Assembly (NCBI GenBank): GCA_947178105.1
Contig: CAMWXD010000002.1
Span: 1 to 64,000 of the forward strand
Reading direction: 5' to 3'
DNA: 64,000 nt
From: an uncultured Eubacterium sp.
GTDB lineage: Bacteria > Bacillota > Clostridia > Lachnospirales > Lachnospiraceae
Program-made: the position numbers and the translations under genes
Shown here: positions 25,987-35,632 of the stretch, in pieces
Layout: each line of letters opens with the position of its first letter
How positions within the stretch are numbered: position 1 is the first letter of the stretch
The notes under the pieces: model-generated
The model's database searches: none
What the model saw: only the letters and a program-made list of their open reading frames with translations
What the model was told of the DNA's origin: nothing

Positions 25987-28386
25987 ATGGGAAATGTATT
26001 GTTGTTAAAAGGGGCGTCGCAGTATAACGTGATGAAAAATTATATCGATGAAATCGAGATCGGATTTCGCCTGGCAGGGTATCATACGGTCATATTGGAC
26101 GGTTTTAGTGAAGCGTTTGAAATTCAGTTAGAGGAACTCAAACAATCTGTCCGTATTGATTATATCGTTACATTCAATGTAATTCTTTCTAATATGATCT
26201 TGCAGGAATTTCCAGATGCGGTTTATGTTACCTATCTATGTGACCATCCGACATTTCTGGATATAAGGCTGGAACTTTTACGTGAAAAGGATATTGTATT
26301 CGCCTGCGATGAGATTTATGCAGAGTATGTAAAAAAATATTTCAGCAATCTTAAGAACGTGGCATATATCCCCCTGTCCGGAAGCTATTCCAAACAATAT
26401 ATCCCGTATACGGAAAGAGGCATCGATGTTGTATTTACAGGTACTTACGAGAACCCGGACATCTATTATCATGCTGTGCTTGCAAAGTGTGAGGGTTCAC
26501 TGAAGCCTTTTGCCGAAACGATGTTAAAAGACATCATTGCATGTCCTTCTCAGACATTGGACATGTGCCTGCAAAAAACATTGGAGAAGTTTGGGATCAC
26601 AGATATCCCAGAGAGTGAATTTTGCGCATTGATAAAGGATTTTCGAGAGATCGATATATATGCAAGAACCTATTACAGGGACAAAATGATCCGTGTGCTG
26701 GTCGAAAACGGCATTTCGGTACATGTGTATGGAAATGGATGGGAGGATTTTGAAAGCGCACAGAAAGAAAACCTAGTCATCGAAAAAGGAAATACATACA
26801 TAGCGCAGAAGGCGGTTGCCAACGCCAGGATTTCGTTAAATATTATGCCATGGTTTAAAGCAGGTTTTCAGGAGAGGATTGCGTCGGCGATGCTGAGCGG
26901 GACGGTTGCGGTAACCGATGGAAGCAAATATATCAATGAAACGTTTGAAGACGGAAAAGAACTGGTGATTTATACACTGGAACATCTGGAGGAGCTGCCA
27001 GGAAAGATTCGAGTCCTGCTGGCAGATCAAAAGGAAGCTGCAAAGATTGCAGAAGCAGGAAGGATACGGGCGGAAAAGGAACTTACCTGGCAGCATCGCG
27101 CATTTGAAATGATTGCTTTTATCAGAAAGTGCACGAAGGAATATAAGACAGAAAAAGAGGAATGCGGCAGGGTGTTGCAGATTCCGTATCGGCATTTGCA
27201 GGAACGTGCCGTAGGGCAGGATGCGATAAAGGGCATAGACGAGATCTTGGATACGATGAACCAGCTTGAGCGTTATGGCAAGGCCAAGCTATGCGATATC
27301 GAGTATTTGTATGAAAAATTTCTCATGCTGTTTGTAAGGACGAAAGCAAACTTTCCGAATATTACGATCAGCAAATTTGTCCATGATTATATGGCTGCGC
27401 TGCAAGAACAAGATGTTGAAGCAGCGGCAGAGCTGCTGCTTATGGAGTGTACAAGTATGCAGGCAAGCTTTTTAAAGGCAGAATGCAAAGCGATGAAAAC
27501 GGAGTTGGAGCACAGAAAAAGCGCACCGCCGGCTCCGCTCTTTAGCCAGCATGAATTGGAAGCCCTGATTCAGAAAATCCGGCAAAATTATGCGAACAGC
27601 GACGATGAAGAGATCAGAGAGATTGTGCGCAATATCAGCGAAAGCGGGCAGGTAAATTCCTATAATCAGGATTTCGCGAAAAAATATGCATATTTATCAG
27701 AACAGCAGTTGCAGGAAGTACACTATGATGAGGCTGCCAAGATGCATTATGTGTATTGGAACGGGAAGAAGATGTACTATCCAAGAGGTTACAGCAGGCA
27801 GGACGTGGCATGTGCGTTCAACTTTGTGAAAATGGAACAGGATCCGAAATCGCCGCACCGGTATCTGACAGAAAGCTTTTGTGCAAAGGAAGGGGACATT
27901 GTAGTGGATGCTGGAGCAGCGGAAGGAAACTTTGCGTTAGACATCGCGGAACAGGCAGGGAAGATTTATCTTGTAGAGAGCCAGAGCCAGTGGATCGAAG
28001 CGTTGGAAAAAACGTTTGAGCCATGGAAGGATAAAGTGACAATTATTGAAAAATTGCTTTCTGACTGTGATGATGAGACACATATAAGGCTGGATTCTTT
28101 TGTGACGGAAAAGGAAGTGAATTTTCTGAAAATCGATGTGGAAGGGGCGGAAATGGAAGTATTAAACGGCGCTTCGGATACAATCAAAAACAGCGATCAC
28201 ATCAAATGCGCCGTCTGTGCGTACCACCGTAAAAACGATGAACGGGATCTTCGCAGCAAACTGGAAAAGGAAGGGTTTTATACATTTCTCACAAAAGGAT
28301 ATATTTTTTATAAGAACGACCTGGAGAGCTGGATCGACGGCAGGTTCCGCAGAGGAATGATCCGCGCGGTAAAGTGCGGCAAATAA
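25987..28386 (+). CDS. Glycosyltransferase (CgeB-like)-FkbM methyltransferase fusion
   Basis: A 799-residue two-enzyme protein. The N-terminal 380 residues resemble the CgeB/DUF3880 glycosyltransferases (VFTGTYENPDIYY, YARTYYRDKMIRVL, VYGNGWEDFE, SLNIMPWFKAGFQERIASAM). A helical linker of about 170 residues follows. The C-terminus is an FkbM-type methyltransferase (VVDAGAAEGNFALDIAEQAG, FLKIDVEGAEMEVLNGA). ATG 25987 has CGGAGG ten bases upstream; ATG 25945, right after the previous stop, lacks a site. It probably adds a sugar to the flagellin glycan and O-methylates it. Confidence 0.82.
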   Translation: MGNVLLLKGASQYNVMKNYIDEIEIGFRLAGYHTVILDGFSEAFEIQLEELKQSVRIDYIVTFNVILSNMILQEFPDAVYVTYLCDHPTFLDIRLELLREKDIVFACDEIYAEYVKKYFSNLKNVAYIPLSGSYSKQYIPYTERGIDVVFTGTYENPDIYYHAVLAKCEGSLKPFAETMLKDIIACPSQTLDMCLQKTLEKFGITDIPESEFCALIKDFREIDIYARTYYRDKMIRVLVENGISVHVYGNGWEDFESAQKENLVIEKGNTYIAQKAVANARISLNIMPWFKAGFQERIASAMLSGTVAVTDGSKYINETFEDGKELVIYTLEHLEELPGKIRVLLADQKEAAKIAEAGRIRAEKELTWQHRAFEMIAFIRKCTKEYKTEKEECGRVLQIPYRHLQERAVGQDAIKGIDEILDTMNQLERYGKAKLCDIEYLYEKFLMLFVRTKANFPNITISKFVHDYMAALQEQDVEAAAELLLMECTSMQASFLKAECKAMKTELEHRKSAPPAPLFSQHELEALIQKIRQNYANSDDEEIREIVRNISESGQVNSYNQDFAKKYAYLSEQQLQEVHYDEAAKMHYVYWNGKKMYYPRGYSRQDVACAFNFVKMEQDPKSPHRYLTESFCAKEGDIVVDAGAAEGNFALDIAEQAGKIYLVESQSQWIEALEKTFEPWKDKVTIIEKLLSDCDDETHIRLDSFVTEKEVNFLKIDVEGAEMEVLNGASDTIKNSDHIKCAVCAYHRKNDERDLRSKLEKEGFYTFLTKGYIFYKNDLESWIDGRFRRGMIRAVKCGK

Positions 28387-28428
28387 AGAAGGAAAAAGAA
28401 AGAAGGAAAAAGAAAGGAATCAGAAACA

Positions 28429-29463
28429 ATGCAAACAGTGGCATTATTTGGAGTCGGGCAGGAAGCAGGGGAAATTTTGCAGGAATTTATGAGCTTGTAC
28501 TGGCAGACAGTGAAAATTGAAGCTGTTTTTTTCAATGACAGCAAATTTTGGGGGATTGAAATATTACCTGGTATCCATATTGAAAGGCTGTCGGAGATGG
28601 TAAGGCATCGTTTTGAAAAAATGATTATCTGTGGTACGCCAGACTATGCAGAGGCTGTTAAGCCTGTGCTGACGAAAAAAATGGGTATAGATGCAAATAA
28701 GATTGTTGCTTACCATGACTGGCTGGAATTTAATTCCGGTGTGCATGAAATTGACTGGGGAGGGGTATACAGAGAGTCGGATCTTGTTCATAAATTAAAA
28801 GACTGTGTCACATTAAATGAGCTGGAAACATTTTATTATAACCAGGAGCATCGCGAGATGACAAAATACTTACATTACTTTGAAGTATATGACAGGCATT
28901 TTAGCAAATACCGCAATACGGAATGCGTAGTAGTGGAAATAGGCGTCTGTAAGGGAGGCTCCCTTCAGATGTGGAAAAATTATTTTGGCAGTAAGGCAAA
29001 AATTATCGGGATTGATATTGAGGAAGAAACGCTGGCATTTGCAGAAGACCAGGTGATTGTGGAAATAGGCTCGCAGTCAGACCCGTCCTTTTGGGAAAGC
29101 TTCAAAGAAAAATATCCAAGAGTAGATATCCTGATTGACGACGGCGGGCATACGATGGATCAGCAGATCGTTACCTTTGAGGAAATGTTTCACCATATAG
29201 CGGAAGATGGCGTCTATCTTTGCGAAGATATGCATACATCGTATTGGAGCAGATATGGTGGCGGTTATAAAAATCCGGCTTCTTTTGTAGAGTATACCAA
29301 AAATTTTATAGATTATATCAATGCATGGTACAGTATGGAAATAAATGAAAATAACCCATATACATGCGCGATGCACAGCCTGCATTATTACGACAGTATG
29401 CTGGTAATTGAAAAAAGGAAAATGCATCGTGCAGTATGCATCTCAATGGGATACGAGATGTAA
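28429..29463 (+). CDS. SAM-dependent methyltransferase (CmcI/macrocin type) with N-terminal Rossmann-like region
   Basis: A 344-residue protein. Residues 1-110 look like a nucleotide- or sugar-binding Rossmann module (TVALFGVGQEAGEILQEFM, MIICGTPDYAEAVKPVL), as seen in PglD-like proteins. Residues 160-330 carry a methyltransferase core: VVEIGVCKGGSLQMWKNYFG, AKIIGIDIEE, VDILIDDGGHTMDQQI. This form occurs in CmcI and macrocin O-methyltransferases. In this operon it likely modifies the flagellin sugar. AAAGGAA sites precede the start. Confidence 0.78.
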   Translation: MQTVALFGVGQEAGEILQEFMSLYWQTVKIEAVFFNDSKFWGIEILPGIHIERLSEMVRHRFEKMIICGTPDYAEAVKPVLTKKMGIDANKIVAYHDWLEFNSGVHEIDWGGVYRESDLVHKLKDCVTLNELETFYYNQEHREMTKYLHYFEVYDRHFSKYRNTECVVVEIGVCKGGSLQMWKNYFGSKAKIIGIDIEEETLAFAEDQVIVEIGSQSDPSFWESFKEKYPRVDILIDDGGHTMDQQIVTFEEMFHHIAEDGVYLCEDMHTSYWSRYGGGYKNPASFVEYTKNFIDYINAWYSMEINENNPYTCAMHSLHYYDSMLVIEKRKMHRAVCISMGYEM

Positions 29464-29511
29464 TGGGCAGGCATTGGGCGAGGATATCATATCTATAGAT
29501 CGGAGGAACAG

Positions 29512-30639
29512 ATGATACCATATGGACATCAGTGTATAGAAGAAGATGATATTCAGGCTGTTGTGGATGTTCTGCGGTCTGATTATCTTACCACAGGTTC
29601 GTGTGTGCCTGTGTTTGAGCAGAAAATAGCAGATTATACAGGCGCTAAATATGCGGTGGCAGTATCCAATGGTACTGCGGCACTGCATTTAGCCTGTCTG
29701 GCGGCGGGAATTCAGGAAGGTGACGAAGTCATTACGACACCCATTACGTTTGCCGCATCCGCGAACTGCGTTTTATATTGCGGTGCAAAACCGGTATTTG
29801 CGGATATTGATGCTGTGACTTATAATATTGACCCGGCAGATATTGAGAAAAAAATAACATCGAAAACGAAGGCGCTGATCCCGGTGCATTTGGCTGGTTT
29901 GCCGTGCGATATGGATGCGATACATGCGATAGCCAAAAAACATCATCTGATTGTCATTGAGGATGGCGCCCATGCGTTAGGGGCTGTATACAAAGGGAAG
30001 AAAATTGGCGCCATTTCTGATATGACGACCTTTAGCTTCCATCCGGTAAAACCGATCACAACCGGAGAGGGAGGAATGGTTGTTACAAATAATGAAAAGC
30101 TGTACCAAAAGCTTTTATTGCTGCGCAGCCATGGCATTACCAGGGATGAACGGCTTATGACGCAAAAGGAAGGCGGCTGGCATTATCAGCAGATAGAGCT
30201 GGGTTTTAATTACCGCATGACGGATTTTCAGGCTGCGTTAGGAAGCAGCCAGTTAAAAAAACTGGATCGTTTTTTAGGCAGAAGGAGGGAGATTGCCAGG
30301 TCTTACCAGGAAGCCTTTGCCGGGAACAGGAACATCGGCATTCCATTTGAGGCAGAAGACAGGGAGAGCGGGTGGCATTTATATATCATCCGTATTCTCT
30401 TTGAAGAACGCAAAAGGATCTATGATAAGCTGCATGAAGCAGGAATTGGCGTGAATGTACATTATATGCCGGTATATAAGCACCCTTATTATCAAAACAA
30501 CGGATATGAAAAGGCGTGCTGCCCTAAGGCAGAAGCGTTGTACCGGCAGATCCTCAGCCTGCCGATTTATCCGGGGCTTACGGATAAGCAGATGAAACAG
30601 GTCATTTGCAGTGTGCTGAAAGCATTGAACCATACGTAG
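29512..30639 (+). CDS. pseC: UDP-4-amino-4,6-dideoxy-AltNAc transaminase, PseC
   Basis: A 375-residue PLP-dependent aminotransferase (DegT/DnrJ/EryC1 family) converting the PseB product to the 4-amino sugar. Key features: SDYLTTGSCVPVFEQ, the phosphate-binding VSNGTAALHLA, VIEDGAHALGA, and the PLP lysine in FSFHPVKPITTGEGG, whose spacing is typical for PseC. CGGAGGAAC precedes ATG 29512. It is the last gene of the operon, far from pseB, and is followed by a strong terminator. PseH and PseG, which act after it, are not visible in this window. Confidence 0.9.
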   Translation: MIPYGHQCIEEDDIQAVVDVLRSDYLTTGSCVPVFEQKIADYTGAKYAVAVSNGTAALHLACLAAGIQEGDEVITTPITFAASANCVLYCGAKPVFADIDAVTYNIDPADIEKKITSKTKALIPVHLAGLPCDMDAIHAIAKKHHLIVIEDGAHALGAVYKGKKIGAISDMTTFSFHPVKPITTGEGGMVVTNNEKLYQKLLLLRSHGITRDERLMTQKEGGWHYQQIELGFNYRMTDFQAALGSSQLKKLDRFLGRRREIARSYQEAFAGNRNIGIPFEAEDRESGWHLYIIRILFEERKRIYDKLHEAGIGVNVHYMPVYKHPYYQNNGYEKACCPKAEALYRQILSLPIYPGLTDKQMKQVICSVLKALNHT

Positions 30640-30646
30640 GAGCATT

Positions 30647-30697
30647 AAATGCTTCATCCAGACAGAAAAATGTTTCTGACTGGATGAAGCATTTTTT
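30647..30697. terminator. Bidirectional terminator at the end of the pse operon
   Basis: AAATGCTTCATCCAG pairs with CTGGATGAAGCATTT; six T residues follow on the plus strand. It also serves the convergent hicB-like gene, whose stop codon lies in it. Confidence 0.92.
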
Positions 30698-31076
30698 ATC
30701 CAACATGCAGCCGTTCCTTTAATGCATCCTGCAATACACGTGAAAGGCTTAATCCTGATTCTGTTACTTTGTCATCCATCCATTTTGGGATACTAACCGT
30801 ACGTTTTACAGCGCGTCCATCTTTCATCTCTGCTCGTATAAAGTTTACAAATTCTCCTGGTGCGGTATCAAAATCTTTTAGATTACTGGCTGGTGGAATC
30901 TCTTGTTTTTTATCCGTAAGATATTCCAGCCATTGTGTTAAAGCTGACTGCGCCATATACATTGCATTTCCTAATGATTTTCCTTCACTGATACATCCAG
31001 GTAAATCAGGATAGTTTATTGTAAAAGAACCATCCTCATTTGGATGAAAAATAGCTGGATATACATAATCTGCCAT
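30696..31076 (-). CDS. HicB-family antitoxin, apparently without HicA
   Basis: A 126-residue protein with the HicB partial RNase-H-like fold at the start (YPAIFHPNEDGSFTINYPDLPGC, SLGNAMYMAQSAL) and a ribbon-helix-helix-type C-terminus (VSIPKWMDDKVTESGLSLSRVLQDALKERL). HicB neutralises the HicA mRNase and represses its own promoter. AGGAGG precedes the ATG. No HicA-like frame (about 60 residues with a GSH motif) is seen on either side, so this is either orphaned or acts with a distant toxin. Confidence 0.85.
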   Translation of the reverse strand: MADYVYPAIFHPNEDGSFTINYPDLPGCISEGKSLGNAMYMAQSALTQWLEYLTDKKQEIPPASNLKDFDTAPGEFVNFIRAEMKDGRAVKRTVSIPKWMDDKVTESGLSLSRVLQDALKERLHVG

Positions 31077-31163
31077 TACTGGAACCTCCTCTATCGTTTA
31101 TTATATTAAGTAAATTACGCATCGTCAAGAAAAATATTTCATCAACACTTCTTAAGAAATAAA

Positions 31164-31192
31164 TTGGCAACCTGCTCATATTTTGTTATAAT
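31164..31192 (+). promoter_or_regulatory. Sigma-A promoter of fbp
   Basis: -35 TTGGCA and -10 TATAAT with a 17-base spacer, 25 bases before the fbp start codon. Confidence 0.8.
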
Positions 31193-31217
31193 CAAACAAA
31201 AAGAACAGGGGGGCAAT

Positions 31218-33110
31218 ATGGAATTGGATCAAGAAAAATATCTGGCTTTGTTAGCGGAAAAATACCCGACAATCCAAGCGGTGTGCCGTGAGATTATCAA
31301 TTTAAGTGCGATTTTAAACCTGCCGAAGGGTACCGAGCATTTTATGAGCGACCTGCATGGGGAATATGAGGCGTTTTACCATATCCTGAATAACTGTTCC
31401 GGCGTCGTCCGTGAGAAGGTGGACATGCTGTTTGAGGAAAAGTTATCGGATGCGGAGCGGGAACAGGTCTGTACGCTGATCTATTATCCGCGGGAAAAGC
31501 TGGAGCTGATTAAAAAAGAAGTGATTAATATCAAGGAATGGTACCGTGAGATTTTAACGGAACTGATTGAGGTGGCAAAGACGCTGTCGTCCAAATATAC
31601 ACGTTCAAAGGTAAGAAAGGCGATGCCGGAGGAGTTTGCGTATATTATTGACGAGCTTTTGCATGTGCAGAAGGATGAGGATGATAACCAGGTGATCTAC
31701 CACCGTGAGATTTTAACGACGATTATCGATCTGAATAATGCAGATGAGTTTATTGTAGCACTAGCGGACCTGATCAAGCGGATGGCTGTCGACCGGCTGC
31801 ATATCGTAGGGGATATTTTTGACCGCGGCGCCTGCGCAGACCAGATCCTCGACCTTTTGATGAAATACCATTCGTTAGATATCGAGTGGGGAAACCACGA
31901 TATCTTGTGGATGGGCGCTGCCGCAGGAAGCAAGGCATGTATCGCGAATGTCGTCCGCAACAACTTAAAGTACGATAATACAGAGATACTGGAAAACAGT
32001 TATGGGATCAGCCTGCGTAAATTAACGCTGTATTCTGAAAAGCTGTATCCTGGCATTGAGCCGATGCAGGCTGCGGTAAAGGCAGTTACTGTGATGCTGT
32101 TTAAGCTGGAAGGGCAGGTCATTGCCAGGCATCCGGAATATGAAATGGACGACCGCAGGCTGCTGCATCAGATCAACTGGGAAAACCATACGATCGAGCT
32201 GGAAGGAAAGACGTACGAACTGACAGAAACGGAATTTCCAACCGTAGACCCGGCGGATGCCTACCGCCTATCTGATGAAGAAGAAGAGATTATGGATGAG
32301 CTTTGCATGGCGTTTGTCAACAGCAGCCGCCTGAATGAGCATATCCGCTTCCTATATAAAAAAGGCGGCATGTACAAGACGTTCAACGGCAACCTGCTGT
32401 ATCACGGCTGTATCCCTTTAGATAACGAAGGTAATTTTGAAGGGATCTGCATTGACGGCAGGATGTACAAGGGACGCGCCTATCTGGAATATGCGGATAA
32501 GACAAGCAGGCGTGCGTACCTGTCTGGCCGCAGGCAAAGCGACCTGGACTTTATGTGGTATTTATGGTGCGGCAGGAAATCGCCGCTGTGCGGGCGCAAT
32601 ATCAAGACGTTTGAGCGCAGCTATATTGCAGACGAGTCGGTCTGGCATGAAGCAAGCGACCCGTATTACAAATTTTACCAGACAGAAAAGACTTGCAATA
32701 TGATCCTGCGGGAGTTTGGGCTGTACTCCTCCTATTCGCATATTATTAACGGCCATACGCCGGTGCGCACCGGAGAAGGAGAAATGCCGGTACGTGCCAA
32801 CGGCAGGCTGATTGTCATTGACGGCGGCTTCTGCCGCAGCTACCATAAGACGACCGGGATTGCAGGCTATACGCTGATCTACAATTCCCACGGCATCCGC
32901 ATCAAGGCTCACCAGCCGTTTGAAAGCGTGTATGCGGCTTTGCGGGAAAACAAGGATATTGAGTCCAAGAGCGAGATGGTAGAGACAGAGAAGGAACGCC
33001 TGATGGTCAAGCATACGGACAATGGGAAGAAAATTCTGGAAGATATTGAAGGGCTGAAAAAACTGCTGAATGCTTACCGGGAAGGTACGATTGAGCAGGG
33101 GAATGCATAA
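31218..33110 (+). CDS. fbp: Class III fructose-1,6-bisphosphatase
   Basis: A 630-residue gluconeogenic phosphatase of the Firmicutes class III type (FBPase_2), hydrolysing fructose 1,6-bisphosphate. Metallophosphatase motifs are intact: SDLHGEYEAF, IVGDIFDRGACAD, EWGNHDILW and the later INGHTPV with metal-binding histidine. ATG 31218 sits behind AGGGGGG; an in-frame ATG at 31164 falls in the promoter. The length fits the family (about 640-670). It supplies hexose phosphate, which fits the glycogen genes glgC/glgD further down, though they are not linked. Confidence 0.95.
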   Translation: MELDQEKYLALLAEKYPTIQAVCREIINLSAILNLPKGTEHFMSDLHGEYEAFYHILNNCSGVVREKVDMLFEEKLSDAEREQVCTLIYYPREKLELIKKEVINIKEWYREILTELIEVAKTLSSKYTRSKVRKAMPEEFAYIIDELLHVQKDEDDNQVIYHREILTTIIDLNNADEFIVALADLIKRMAVDRLHIVGDIFDRGACADQILDLLMKYHSLDIEWGNHDILWMGAAAGSKACIANVVRNNLKYDNTEILENSYGISLRKLTLYSEKLYPGIEPMQAAVKAVTVMLFKLEGQVIARHPEYEMDDRRLLHQINWENHTIELEGKTYELTETEFPTVDPADAYRLSDEEEEIMDELCMAFVNSSRLNEHIRFLYKKGGMYKTFNGNLLYHGCIPLDNEGNFEGICIDGRMYKGRAYLEYADKTSRRAYLSGRRQSDLDFMWYLWCGRKSPLCGRNIKTFERSYIADESVWHEASDPYYKFYQTEKTCNMILREFGLYSSYSHIINGHTPVRTGEGEMPVRANGRLIVIDGGFCRSYHKTTGIAGYTLIYNSHGIRIKAHQPFESVYAALRENKDIESKSEMVETEKERLMVKHTDNGKKILEDIEGLKKLLNAYREGTIEQGNA

Positions 33111-33156
33111 AATGGCTTATATTTGGAAAGCTGAAATTGAAAAAGGAGGTGCTGGC

Positions 33157-33366
33157 ATGATTACTGCAACCGCAACTGCAACAGAAATGCAGGATAATTT
33201 CGGAAGATACTTGAAGCTTGTCATGTCTGGACAGGAGGTTATTGTAACGCAAAACGGACAAGAGGTAGGGCGTTTTATACCAAAAGATGCTGCCGTATCG
33301 TATTTGACAGATTCATTGACAGGTATCCTGAAAGGTGACTATGACATATCTGAACTGAGTCAATAA
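33157..33366 (+). CDS. Phd/YefM-family antitoxin-like protein
   Basis: A 69-residue protein. The pattern TATATEMQDNFGRYLKLVMSGQEVIVTQNGQEVGRFIP is the Phd/YefM N-terminal DNA-binding fold. The ORF extends upstream into fbp, but ATG 33157 has AAAGGAGG seven bases before it. No toxin gene (Doc, RelE or PIN type) follows: a terminator and the convergent ltaS-like gene are next. It is thus a solitary antitoxin or a repurposed regulator. Confidence 0.8.
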   Translation: MITATATATEMQDNFGRYLKLVMSGQEVIVTQNGQEVGRFIPKDAAVSYLTDSLTGILKGDYDISELSQ

Positions 33367-33388
33367 ATTTGTAGAAATGAAACAGAAC

Positions 33389-33438
33389 AAACCCGACAGC
33401 AGGCTGTATGTAGAAGCCATGCCGCCGGGTTTCTTTTT
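33389..33438. terminator. Terminator between phd-like and ltaS-like genes
   Basis: AAACCCG and CGGGTTT close a hairpin with further internal pairing (CAGGCT/AGCC), followed by CTTTTTC. It separates two convergent genes. Confidence 0.75.
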
Positions 33439-33457
33439 CGATTCAACCAGAAAGGCG

Positions 33458-35632
33458 TCAGGATTGTTTTTCAGGTTCATCCATCTCAGAAACAGGAGCG
33501 GTAGTGATATGCTCATCCGTCTCATAATACACCATCGCATTTTCCGTAGTCCGAAAGATCGTATTGCTCGAACCAACCTGGCAGACCTTTAGAATATCCC
33601 CGTCCTCCAGTTCCGCCGTATATTCTGCAGGAAGGACGACTTGCTTGTCAGTTATAAAAGTGGTAGACATCTTTTCGTCATTTACATAAATACGGCTCCA
33701 GTTCGTAAAGTGGTCGCCATAGATCGAAAGGCTGCCGTCCGCGTTTTTGCGGTAACTGTAGATATGCGTCTTATCTACGCCCATTTCCAGGTCAGAGGCT
33801 GGATATTTGTCGATGCCGTCATAGCAGTAGCGCTCTCCGTAGAGGATGTCATACTGCAAGTTTTCCAGCCGGTTCTGGTACTGGTCGTTGTCTGTATCAT
33901 ATTCGCTTGCCTGATGGTAGGTAAAGATCGTACCCTCATGGATGCCCGCCTGCTCTGTCGTATAGGCAAGGAGCTGGTAAGCGGCAAGGTCTGCGTCTTT
34001 TTGTTCCAGTCCAAAGTTATTCCAGGTAGCGTATTTTGTTTTGAAAATATCACCGGATGTTAAGTCGTCATCCGTAAGCCCCATAGTCGGCAGATGGTCG
34101 CCGAACAGGACAAGGATCGTATCTTCGTCTCGTTTGGAGAGCATATCTGTCAGGTTTTTGATAAACTTATCGACCTCATGGATCTGGTTGACATAGTATT
34201 CCCACTGGTTGTTTTTTTCTTCTGTTTCAGCGCCGGACACTTTGATTTCCGGGTTTGCCAGGATCTTTTCTTCAGGATAGCTGCCATGGCCCTGTACGGT
34301 GATCGTATAGACAAAATCTGCTTTGTCCGGCGTGGAATCGAGTGCTTTTTCAGTTTCACCGATCAGGATATCGTCTGTCGGCCAGGAGCCAAGCGGCGTA
34401 TATTCCTGAATGTTCATCAGCTCCTTGCTTGTAAAGGTATCAAAGCCGAACTGGGAAAATGCGTTTGCCCGGCTGTAAAAGTTGCCGCCGTTGTTGTGGA
34501 CGACATGCGTGCCGTATCCGAGCGCGGACAGGTCAGAAGCGATGCTTTCACAGTCTGTTTCTTTTAAAATCGTTTTGTAAGGATATTCACCTGTGCCGAA
34601 AAACCGCAGGTTCATGCCTGTCAATACTTCAAATTCTGAGTTTGCTGTCCCGGCGCCTACGACTGGTACGGTCAGGTAGCCGGACGTAAAGTTGTCGCAC
34701 AAAGACCGGAAGTTCGGGATTGGGTCTTTGGACAGGTTCAGAAAATTGATTTCTGTCGGGTCCATAAACGATTCTAACAGCACACAGATCACGTTTGGCT
34801 GCTTGCCTTTGCCGGAATCGGATACGACCTTGCCGGAATCAGCTACCGTATAGGAAGAAGCTGTCTCTTTAGCCTCCGCGACGGTCTGCGTGATTTCTTT
34901 TATTTTGGATTCTGAGTAATCCGACGGCTTGCTCATACCGCGGTCCATAACGCTGGATGAAAAGCCGTATACAAACCCGTAGTCAGAATAACCTTGTGCA
35001 ATATTGGCAAAATAGGAAGCCATCTGCTTGGAATTATGCGCCATCGAGGTTGCGGCGGACATCAGTACTCCCATGCCTGCGCAGAAGCATACGGCGCGGA
35101 TTTTGTGCGGATGTCCCTGAAACTTCGGCCCTTTTAACGCGAAAACCACCAAAAAGACAATCAGGACACCAAGTAGGATAATGACGCATATTTCCTGTGT
35201 TTTTGTGAAATACTGTGTATTAGTCATGGTCAAAAGGTCTGAGATACACTTTAAGTCCGTATAGCCAAACGGCGTTACACGCTGGGAGAGCACACAGCCG
35301 TTAATAATGCCAAGCAACAGCCAAAAGCAGCTTACAATTATGCGCATCAGCGTCCTGCGGCGGAACAGGTACACGATAGACATTGTAAAAAAGATAATGA
35401 GTGCATTAAAGAAAAATGCAAACGCGTGGCTGCCTAAAAAGGAACATGCATCGATCAGGGAGCGTCTGGAGCATACTTCTATGACGAATACGAGCGTACA
35501 GGCAAGCAGTGCATGAAACAACAGGGAATAGCGGTTCAGAAAAGCAATCTGACGGCTGTAGTCCCGTTTGGCTGCTTCTGGTTTTGCATCAGCATGATTC
35601 TTTTTCCATTTATTTTGAAATATTGTTTTCAT
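33458..35632 (-). CDS. LtaS-family sulfatase-like phosphoglycerol transferase
   Basis: A 724-residue membrane enzyme. The first 230 residues hold about five transmembrane helices (for example LLFHALLACTLVFVIEV, ICVIILLGVLIVFLVVFAL). The extracellular catalytic domain has the alkaline-phosphatase fold: metal ligand E287 in VLLESF, catalytic threonine T329 in GAGTANSEF, and LFGDHLPT. Family members polymerise glycerol phosphate from phosphatidylglycerol to build lipoteichoic acid or a related polymer. It ends in about 100 extra residues after the catalytic core. An AGGAGG site precedes the start. Substrate is inferred from the family. Confidence 0.88.
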   Translation of the reverse strand: MKTIFQNKWKKNHADAKPEAAKRDYSRQIAFLNRYSLLFHALLACTLVFVIEVCSRRSLIDACSFLGSHAFAFFFNALIIFFTMSIVYLFRRRTLMRIIVSCFWLLLGIINGCVLSQRVTPFGYTDLKCISDLLTMTNTQYFTKTQEICVIILLGVLIVFLVVFALKGPKFQGHPHKIRAVCFCAGMGVLMSAATSMAHNSKQMASYFANIAQGYSDYGFVYGFSSSVMDRGMSKPSDYSESKIKEITQTVAEAKETASSYTVADSGKVVSDSGKGKQPNVICVLLESFMDPTEINFLNLSKDPIPNFRSLCDNFTSGYLTVPVVGAGTANSEFEVLTGMNLRFFGTGEYPYKTILKETDCESIASDLSALGYGTHVVHNNGGNFYSRANAFSQFGFDTFTSKELMNIQEYTPLGSWPTDDILIGETEKALDSTPDKADFVYTITVQGHGSYPEEKILANPEIKVSGAETEEKNNQWEYYVNQIHEVDKFIKNLTDMLSKRDEDTILVLFGDHLPTMGLTDDDLTSGDIFKTKYATWNNFGLEQKDADLAAYQLLAYTTEQAGIHEGTIFTYHQASEYDTDNDQYQNRLENLQYDILYGERYCYDGIDKYPASDLEMGVDKTHIYSYRKNADGSLSIYGDHFTNWSRIYVNDEKMSTTFITDKQVVLPAEYTAELEDGDILKVCQVGSSNTIFRTTENAMVYYETDEHITTAPVSEMDEPEKQS

